Position numbers and translations under genes: made by a program. The notes below the pieces were generated by a model. The model saw only the letters and a program-made list of their open reading frames with translations. It had not been told where the DNA came from and searched no databases. DNA of 9,664 nt from an uncultured bacterium (GTDB lineage: Bacteria > Planctomycetota > UBA1135 > GCA-002686595). Below are positions 5,296 to 9,664 of the stretch, piece by piece; the stretch's first letter is position 1; the number at the start of each line of letters is the position of its first letter. The stretch lies in the NCBI GenBank assembly GCA_902826945.1, contig CADEGS010000170.1, forward strand, positions 1 through 9,664. Direction: 5' to 3'.

Positions 5296-6549
5296 CTACT
5301 CGTTCAGGTTGAGGATGCGATCGGTGCGGAAGGGCACGTTCAGGATCGCGAGCCCGGCCGGACCCACGGAGCTCGCCTGATCGATGAAGATCGGCGGCAG
5401 CCCCGCGCCGAGGCCCGTCGTCGTGACCTGCGCGGCGGGATACCCGCCGAGCGTCGTCACGCCGAAGTACACCTCCGGAGCGAGCGCGCCGGTGCACGGG
5501 TCGGTGACGTCGTAGCCGCCCGCGTTCCAGCGCAGGTCCTCCACGCCCGGATAGGTGCCCGCCACCGTCCAGCGCCCGATCCCCATCGACAGGAAGCCCG
5601 GCAGGAACGGCGCGCCGGAGGTGGCGATCGTGGTCAAGCAGCCGCCGTTCCCGCTCAGGTTGCCGAGCACCCACTGCGGAGCGAAGGGCAGGCCGACGGC
5701 GCACAGGCACTGCTGGACGACCGTCAGGGTGTGGCGGAAGGGCTCCTCGAACTCGCAGCGGATCCCTCCGACGGCTCCGGCAGGCGGCAGGATCTGGCGC
5801 CGGACGGCCTCGACGGGCGAGAAGGCCGTGCCTTCGGTCGCCACGACGGGCATGGGAACGAAGCCCGCCGCCGGGCCGACGAACGTGTACGAGCGCCCGG
5901 GGTGGAACGCGCCTCCGCGCGGGAATCCCGGCGCGTGGTCGATCGTGTCGCAAGCGTGCGTCAGCATCCAGGCCACCTGGAGCCCGCCGCCCGTCGCGAG
6001 GCAGCTCTGCGCGTAGTCGATGTAGCCGGTGAACCGGACCTGCCCGCCGAAGGCCGGCGCGCACGGCGGCAGCGGGCACGGCGCCGGTCCCGCCGACGAG
6101 GTCGGCAAGAGGTCGCCGTTCACGAGGAAGCGCCAGACCTGGAGCGGGGCGCCGCTCGGATCCACCTCCATCCAGGTGCGCGAGTAGACGAGGCGCATCC
6201 GTCCCGACCACTTCAGGATGCCGGCCGGGTCGAAGAGGTCGAGCCTCTGCAGCCGCACGCCGCAATCCGGCGGGATGCCGGGCACGAGCGGGACGAACAG
6301 CGGCGTCCACACGGCGCGGCACGGGCCGACGTTGTCGATGCCGCAGTCGCGCCAGCAGATGTCGAGCGAGCTCACCTTGACCTTGGGGAACACCGGGATG
6401 TTCGCGACCGCGCCGGCACAACACGGTCCGCCGTCGAGCTGGTCGGGGAGCGGACACTGCGCGCCGAGCGCCCCGTGCAGGACGAGCATCGACAGCGCGG
6501 ACGACAAGAAACCTTTGAGCAGCTCGATGGGCCTCGACGTTGCGGACAT
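5296..6549 (-). CDS. Secreted cysteine-rich protein of unknown function
   Basis: The 417-aa product starts with a Sec signal peptide: a Lys near residue 12, a hydrophobic core around residues 13-28, and LGA-QC with likely cleavage after Ala30. The mature part has 16 cysteines, spread as CC, CWRDC, PCPLPPC and QQCLC clusters plus singles. That is an even number and fits disulfide bonding outside the cytoplasm. The rest is rich in Gly, Pro, Thr and aromatic residues, suggesting beta structure. I recognise no catalytic motif, repeat, membrane anchor or sorting signal, and the C-terminus (FRTDRILNLNE) is polar. The start at 6549 opens the signal peptide; GGAGG lies 11 bases upstream, a rather long gap. 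The open frame continues far upstream without a credible start, as expected in this base composition. A terminator-like hairpin follows. The reading frame is supported by codon use and the signal peptide; function is unknown. Confidence 0.82.
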   Translation of the reverse strand: MSATSRPIELLKGFLSSALSMLVLHGALGAQCPLPDQLDGGPCCAGAVANIPVFPKVKVSSLDICWRDCGIDNVGPCRAVWTPLFVPLVPGIPPDCGVRLQRLDLFDPAGILKWSGRMRLVYSRTWMEVDPSGAPLQVWRFLVNGDLLPTSSAGPAPCPLPPCAPAFGGQVRFTGYIDYAQSCLATGGGLQVAWMLTHACDTIDHAPGFPRGGAFHPGRSYTFVGPAAGFVPMPVVATEGTAFSPVEAVRRQILPPAGAVGGIRCEFEEPFRHTLTVVQQCLCAVGLPFAPQWVLGNLSGNGGCLTTIATSGAPFLPGFLSMGIGRWTVAGTYPGVEDLRWNAGGYDVTDPCTGALAPEVYFGVTTLGGYPAAQVTTTGLGAGLPPIFIDQASSVGPAGLAILNVPFRTDRILNLNE

Positions 6550-6560
6550 GGGGTGAATCG

Positions 6561-6565
6561 CCTCC
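6561..6565 (-). promoter_or_regulatory. Shine-Dalgarno of the secreted protein gene
   Basis: GGAGG on the - strand lies 11 bases before the ATG at 6549. It is a perfect core but set further back than usual; no nearer ATG or GTG in frame uses it better. Confidence 0.5.
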
Positions 6566-6613
6566 AGCGAGGGAGAGAGGAACGTCCTGGAACGCTCTCC
6601 CCATTGCCGGCGA

Positions 6614-6642
6614 GTGACGGATGTTCCCGCGCGCGCCGTCAC
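6614..6642. promoter_or_regulatory. Possible operator (inverted repeat) upstream of the secreted protein gene
   Basis: GTGACGG (6614-6620) and CCGTCAC (6636-6642) are perfect 7-bp arms around a 15-base spacer, 65-93 bases upstream of the ATG at 6549 on the - strand. The centre-to-centre distance is ~22 bp, two helical turns, compatible with a dimeric regulator. No known regulator is assigned. Confidence 0.3.
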
Positions 6643-7007
6643 GAGCCCGGGGGATCCCTCGAAGGCGAGCGCAACGCAGCTCGCCGAGCCGCCGGCGAAG
6701 AACGCCGCAATGGCGTCGCCGGAGGTGCGCGCCGGGCGCCGCGCCCGACCCGACGCGACGCGTGATCGTCGGTGGCCGAGCGCGTGCGCGCGGGGTGCCG
6801 ACTCCCGTACCATCCGCGCGCGCTCGCGGCTCGGGCGCGCGCCTCGGCGCGCCGGCCCGCGCGCCCCTGCCGGATGGACGCCACCGCTCTCCGCATCGAC
6901 CAGGACCTGTCGCTCCTCGCGTCCGGCGATGGCCCGGTCCGCGCGCTCTCCCGGGGCGTTCCGCGTCGGCTCCCGGCCGGCGCCGAGCCTTCCGCACCCC
7001 GCGCGGC

Positions 7008-8450
7008 ATGAGCGAGCGCATCGAGACGCTGGTCGTCGGCGCCGGCGTGTCCGGCCTCGCCTACGCGCACGCGCGCGGGCCCGACGCGGACGTGCTCGTG
7101 CTCGAGGCGAGCGAGCGGCCCGGCGGGCTCGTGCGCACCGAGCGGCTGCTCCTCGGGAGCCGCGCAGGCGATGGGCACGGCGGCGCGGGAGGCGACGCGG
7201 CCGACGGGCAGCGCGCGTCGGCAGAAGCGCGCGCGGAGCGCCGGCCGCAGCCCGGCGCCGAGCCCTCCGCGCCCGAGCGCGTCGTGCGCCACGAGCTCGG
7301 GCCCGAGGCGCTGCGCCTCGAGCTCGCGGGCGGGCTGAGCGACGCGCTGCGCGCGCTCGGGATCGCCGCGCGCGAGCCGCCGGCCGTCGGGCGCAGGCGC
7401 TACCTCGCGCACGGCGGCCGCCTCGTCCCCGCGCCGCTCGGCCCGCGCCTCGTCGCGACGCCGCTGCTCTCGCTGGGCGGCAAGCTGCGCCTCGCCTGCG
7501 AGCCCTTCCGCGATCCGAGGCTCGCCCTCGACGGCTCGGTGGCGGCATTCGTGCGCCACCGGATCGGCGCAGAGGCGCTGGCGGCGCTCTTCGACCCGCT
7601 CGTGAGCGGCATCCACGCCGGCGACCCCGAGCAGCTCTCCATGCGCGCCTGCTTCCCGCGCCTGGTCGAGCTCGTCGAGCGGCACGGCGGGCTCTTGCGC
7701 GCGCTGCTCGCGACGCGCGGCGCGCCGGCGCCGAGCATCATGAAGCCCGCCGGCGGCTGCCAGGCCGTCACCGACGCGCTGGCGCGCGCGCTCGGGCCGC
7801 GGCTGCGCCTGCGCGCGCCGGCGCAGGCGATCGAGCGCGCCGGCGCGCGCTGGCGCGTCCACGCCGGCGCGAGCGCGCTCGAGGCCGAGCGTCTCGTGCT
7901 CGCGCTGCCGAGCGCGGCGGCGGCGCGCCTCCTCGCGCCCGCGCTGCCCGAGCTCGCGCGCCAGGCGGCGGCCATCGCGAGCGAGAGCCTGGTCTCGCTC
8001 GCGCACGTCTGGCGCCGCGCCGACGTCGCGCACCCGCTCGACGGCTTCGGCTACCTGGTCGCCTCGCGCGAGGGCCTGCGCCACCTGGGCACGCTCTTCA
8101 GCTCCTCGATCGACCCCGACGCGTGCCCGCCGACGCACGTCGTCCTGCGCACGTTGCTCGGCGGCGCGCGCCGGCCCGAGCTCGTGGACGCCTCGGACGA
8201 GGCGCTGCTCGCGATCGTCATGGACGAGGTCGCTCCGCTGCTCGGCCTGCGCGGCGCGCCCGAGCGCGTCGCGACCCAGCGCTGGCGCGCCACCCTGCCG
8301 CGCTACGACCTCGCCCACCCCGCGCGCCTCGCGGCGATCGAGCGCGCCACGCCGCCGGGCCTCGCGCTGCTCGGCAACTGGCTCACCGGCATCGGCGTCA
8401 ACCACCTCGTCGCGACCGCGCGCGCGCAGGCCGCGGCGGACGGCGGCTGA
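7008..8450 (+). CDS. hemG: Protoporphyrinogen oxidase (HemG/HemY type) with a low-complexity insertion
   Basis: This FAD enzyme uses O2 to oxidise protoporphyrinogen IX to protoporphyrin IX, the penultimate step of heme synthesis, releasing H2O2. The 480-aa product shows the Rossmann motif VVGAGVSGLAYA (residues 9-20), the ribose-binding Glu33, ERPGG (36-40), ELGP (96-99), SGIHAGDP (200-207) followed by LSMRACFPRL, a PAGGCQAV segment, and the C-terminal FAD motif GNWLTGIGVN (456-465). Order and spacing match human PPOX and bacterial HemY, except between the Arg of VRT (residue 43) and Glu96. There, 53 residues replace 11 in the human enzyme; the extra part is Ala/Arg/Gly-rich and has A/T-ending codons rare elsewhere in the gene. 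The start at 7008 directly precedes the FAD motif; no Shine-Dalgarno is seen. A general flavin amine oxidase is the alternative, but the PPOX-specific motifs argue against it. It converges on the next gene 36 bases away. Confidence 0.9.
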   Translation: MSERIETLVVGAGVSGLAYAHARGPDADVLVLEASERPGGLVRTERLLLGSRAGDGHGGAGGDAADGQRASAEARAERRPQPGAEPSAPERVVRHELGPEALRLELAGGLSDALRALGIAAREPPAVGRRRYLAHGGRLVPAPLGPRLVATPLLSLGGKLRLACEPFRDPRLALDGSVAAFVRHRIGAEALAALFDPLVSGIHAGDPEQLSMRACFPRLVELVERHGGLLRALLATRGAPAPSIMKPAGGCQAVTDALARALGPRLRLRAPAQAIERAGARWRVHAGASALEAERLVLALPSAAAARLLAPALPELARQAAAIASESLVSLAHVWRRADVAHPLDGFGYLVASREGLRHLGTLFSSSIDPDACPPTHVVLRTLLGGARRPELVDASDEALLAIVMDEVAPLLGLRGAPERVATQRWRATLPRYDLAHPARLAAIERATPPGLALLGNWLTGIGVNHLVATARAQAAADGG

Positions 8451-8486
8451 GCGCGACGCGCCGCGCACCGGTCTCGAGCCGCGCCC

Positions 8487-9335
8487 TCACGCCGCCAGCG
8501 CGCGCACCTTCTTCTCCAGCGCTCCGATCGCGGCCTTGTGCGTCTTGATCTCGTCGGCGATGCGCTGCAGGCCTTCCTTGTTGTACTGGGGCAGCATCGC
8601 GGTGTTGACGATGCGCGCGACCTCGGCGCGGGCTGCGGCGAAGTCGGGCTTGGTGCCCTCGCGGCTGGCCTCGAGGAGCGCGAGCAGCGTCGCCGGCTTC
8701 AGGCCGGTGCGCTTGCCGAGGCCGAGGAAGGCCAGGATGCCGTTCGTCCAGCCGCGCTCGGCGTCCACGTCGACCAGGAAGTCCGTGAAGGCGCCGTAGC
8801 CCTTGGTCTTCGCCCACTCGCGGAAGTCCTTGTTCATGAAGAGCGCCTGGTCGACCGTCTTCTTGCGGAAGTTGGCGGCCTGCGCGGTCTGGCGCAGGAG
8901 GTCGATCGCGTTCTTGTGCTCGTCGATCTCCTTCTGCAGCGCGATCGTCGCGGCGGCGTCCTCGGGATCGGCGTGGACGCGGTCGAAGTCGGCCAGGTCC
9001 GCCTTGGTGACGATCTCGGTGCGCAGGCTGAGGCGGCGCAGCGTCTCGCGCTGCTCGGCCACGGTTCCCGTCTTGCCGATGTCGACCTTGTTCAGCACGA
9101 GCTTCGTCGAGCCGACGTGCACCTCGAACGTGTAGACGAGGCCGTCCATCTTCATGAAGAACTTGGCCGGCTTGCGATCCTTGTCCATCGCGGCCACGAG
9201 CTTCTTCCAGTCGGGCTTCCTGGCCCGGAAGCCGAGCTTCATGAAGTCGATCGTCGAGGCGATGTTGCCCCAGATCTCCTTGGCCTCCGTCTCGTGGTAG
9301 GCCGCCTTGTCCCACTGCTCGATCCTGGTCGCCAT
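8487..9335 (-). CDS. Hypothetical soluble protein, cysteine-free, with internal helical repeat
   Basis: I do not recognise this 282-aa product. It has no signal peptide, membrane segment or cysteine, so it is probably cytoplasmic. Residues 1-50 look helical and aromatic-rich (WDKAAYHETEAKEIWGN). Residues ~57-90 look like beta strands (KFFMKMDGLVYTFEVHVG). From ~110 to the end it is mostly charged helices. A segment EIDEHKNAIDLL (136-147) recurs as EIKTHKAAIGAL (262-273), suggesting duplicated helical hairpins or coiled coils. Lys is abundant and encoded almost only by AAG; the strong G/C third-position bias supports real coding. The start at 9335 begins a smooth protein; the frame stays open upstream to 9512, but there the composition turns Arg/Pro-rich. 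The ribosome site is weak, a GAGACGA tandem directly upstream. The leader contains inverted repeats. It converges with hemG, and its own upstream neighbour is only partly visible. Confidence 0.75.
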   Translation of the reverse strand: MATRIEQWDKAAYHETEAKEIWGNIASTIDFMKLGFRARKPDWKKLVAAMDKDRKPAKFFMKMDGLVYTFEVHVGSTKLVLNKVDIGKTGTVAEQRETLRRLSLRTEIVTKADLADFDRVHADPEDAAATIALQKEIDEHKNAIDLLRQTAQAANFRKKTVDQALFMNKDFREWAKTKGYGAFTDFLVDVDAERGWTNGILAFLGLGKRTGLKPATLLALLEASREGTKPDFAAARAEVARIVNTAMLPQYNKEGLQRIADEIKTHKAAIGALEKKVRALAA

Positions 9336-9396
9336 CTCGTCTCTCGTCTCGGGCGCGCGGCCCGGGTGGTGCGCGGTCGGGGACCGGCGCGGGGGG

Positions 9397-9436
9397 GGAG
9401 CCGGAGAGCGCGCTCCTGCGCGCCGCGCCCGGCTCC
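9397..9436 (-). other. Inverted repeat in the leader of the 282-aa protein gene
   Basis: GGAGCCGG (9397-9404) and CCGGCTCC (9429-9436) are perfect 8-bp arms around 24 bases that include the palindrome GAGCGCGCTC (9406-9415). A run of eight G (9391-9398) abuts it. It lies 62-101 bases upstream of the ATG at 9335 and could fold in the 5' leader or be a protein site. In GC-rich DNA chance is a real alternative. Confidence 0.3.
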
Positions 9437-9509
9437 TCTCTCTCGGCGCAGGACGCGGTCGCCGGCTGCCACGCGAGGCGCCGAAAATCGAGCGGCGCCC
9501 TCCCGCGCG

Positions 9510-9532
9510 CACGCGGAGCCCGCCTCCGCGTG
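9510..9532 (-). terminator. Hairpin downstream of the partial gene at the right edge
   Basis: CACGCGGAG (9510-9518) and CTCCGCGTG (9524-9532) form a 9-bp stem with a CCCGC loop. On the - strand it begins ~58 bases after the stop at 9591. A TTTT occurs 22-25 bases beyond the stem, too far for a classical intrinsic terminator. It may end the upstream transcript before the 282-aa protein gene begins. Confidence 0.45.
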
Positions 9533-9590
9533 GTCGCCGGGGTCATCGGCCTGATCGTCCCTCCGTCAGCGGCCGGCGGCTCGCGAGCGC

Positions 9591-9664
9591 TCAGCGGCCT
9601 TCCGAGGCCGCCGCGACGATCGCGGCGACGAGCGCCTCGCGCGAGAGCTCGCCGGCGGTCCAGG
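9591..9664 (-). CDS. C-terminal end of an unidentified gene (5' end outside window)
   Basis: Read on the - strand from the window edge, one frame is open for 23 codons and stops at 9591 (TGA). The peptide, WTAGELSREALVAAIVAAA then SEGR, looks like a regular C-terminal amphipathic helix. Codon third positions are almost all G or C (the one exception is GAA). No start codon for a + strand gene is visible in this stretch. The piece is too short to assign a family; it could also be chance openness. Confidence 0.4.
   Translation of the reverse strand, partial: WTAGELSREALVAAIVAAASEGR

Larger units (their letters stand above)
6550..7007. other. Divergent intergenic region between secreted protein gene and hemG
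   Basis: About 460 bases hold the promoters of two divergent genes and no gene I can support. Near the - strand gene are a direct repeat GGAACG (6579-6584 and 6589-6594, period 10) and an inverted repeat GTGACGG/CCGTCAC (6614-6620 and 6636-6642). The stretch 6700-7007 is GC-rich with mixed third positions in every frame. No clear -35/-10 pair is visible for hemG, nor a Shine-Dalgarno before its ATG. Confidence 0.5.

Noticed and set aside
6772..7011. Open frame of 79 codons on the + strand whose TGA overlaps the hemG ATG as ATGA, as in translationally coupled genes.
   Set aside because: The peptide is Arg/Ala/Pro-rich with no recognisable feature, third positions are mixed (GCT, GAT, GTT, CGT, CCT, GCA), and there is no ribosome site. 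The overlap is probably chance.
6550..7548. Extension of the secreted protein frame on the - strand up to 7548.
   Set aside because: It runs through the divergent intergenic region and into hemG, is extremely Arg/Ala-rich, and would place the signal peptide in the middle of the protein.
9477..9499. GGCGCC repeated with an 11-base spacer (GGCGCC-GAAAATCGAGC-GGCGCC) as an operator or hairpin.
   Set aside because: The arm is itself a 6-bp GC palindrome that is frequent by chance here, and nothing else supports a function.

Overview
This is a 9.7 kb window of very GC-rich bacterial chromosome, with third codon positions almost entirely G or C. The organism looks Gram-negative: there is a Tat-exported enzyme, a lipobox lipoprotein and a secreted cysteine-rich protein. 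A high-GC Planctomycetota, Myxococcota or other deltaproteobacteria-like lineage fits best, but this is inferred from gene style only. There is no sign of a mobile element, CRISPR array, rRNA or tRNA.

Layout, left to right. (1) 1-1334, + strand: C-terminal ~60% of a catalase-peroxidase (katG), followed by two hairpins. (2) 1686-3458, + strand: a Tat-exported vanadium-dependent haloperoxidase of the algal bromoperoxidase type, with nearly all vanadate ligands present but the usual active-site Ser replaced by Ala. (3) 4369-3575, - strand: bacterioferritin-associated ferredoxin (bfd), then bacterioferritin (bfr). A Fur-like palindrome overlaps a plausible promoter in front of bfd. Strong hairpins separate bfr from the converging haloperoxidase gene. 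(4) 5131-4562, - strand: a 189-aa predicted lipoprotein of unknown function. (5) 6549-5296, - strand: a 417-aa secreted protein with 16 cysteines and no recognised family, ending in a good intrinsic-terminator-like hairpin. (6) 7008-8450, + strand: an oxygen-dependent protoporphyrinogen oxidase (hemG/hemY type) with an unusual ~42-residue low-complexity insertion in its FAD domain. (7) 9335-8487, - strand: a 282-aa cysteine-free soluble protein of unknown function with an internal helical repeat. (8) 9664-9591, - strand: probably the last 23 codons of another gene.

The recognisable genes share a theme of peroxide, heme and iron. KatG destroys H2O2 in the cytoplasm using heme. The haloperoxidase consumes H2O2 outside the cytoplasm using vanadate. 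Bfr stores iron and holds heme, and Bfd donates electrons for iron release. HemG carries out the penultimate step of heme synthesis and produces H2O2. They are not one operon, because strands alternate and hairpins separate them, so a joint function is an inference. The points most worth following up are the Ser-to-Ala change in the haloperoxidase, the loss of a ferroxidase-site His in Bfr, the Fur-like operator, the HemG insertion and the two unassigned proteins.
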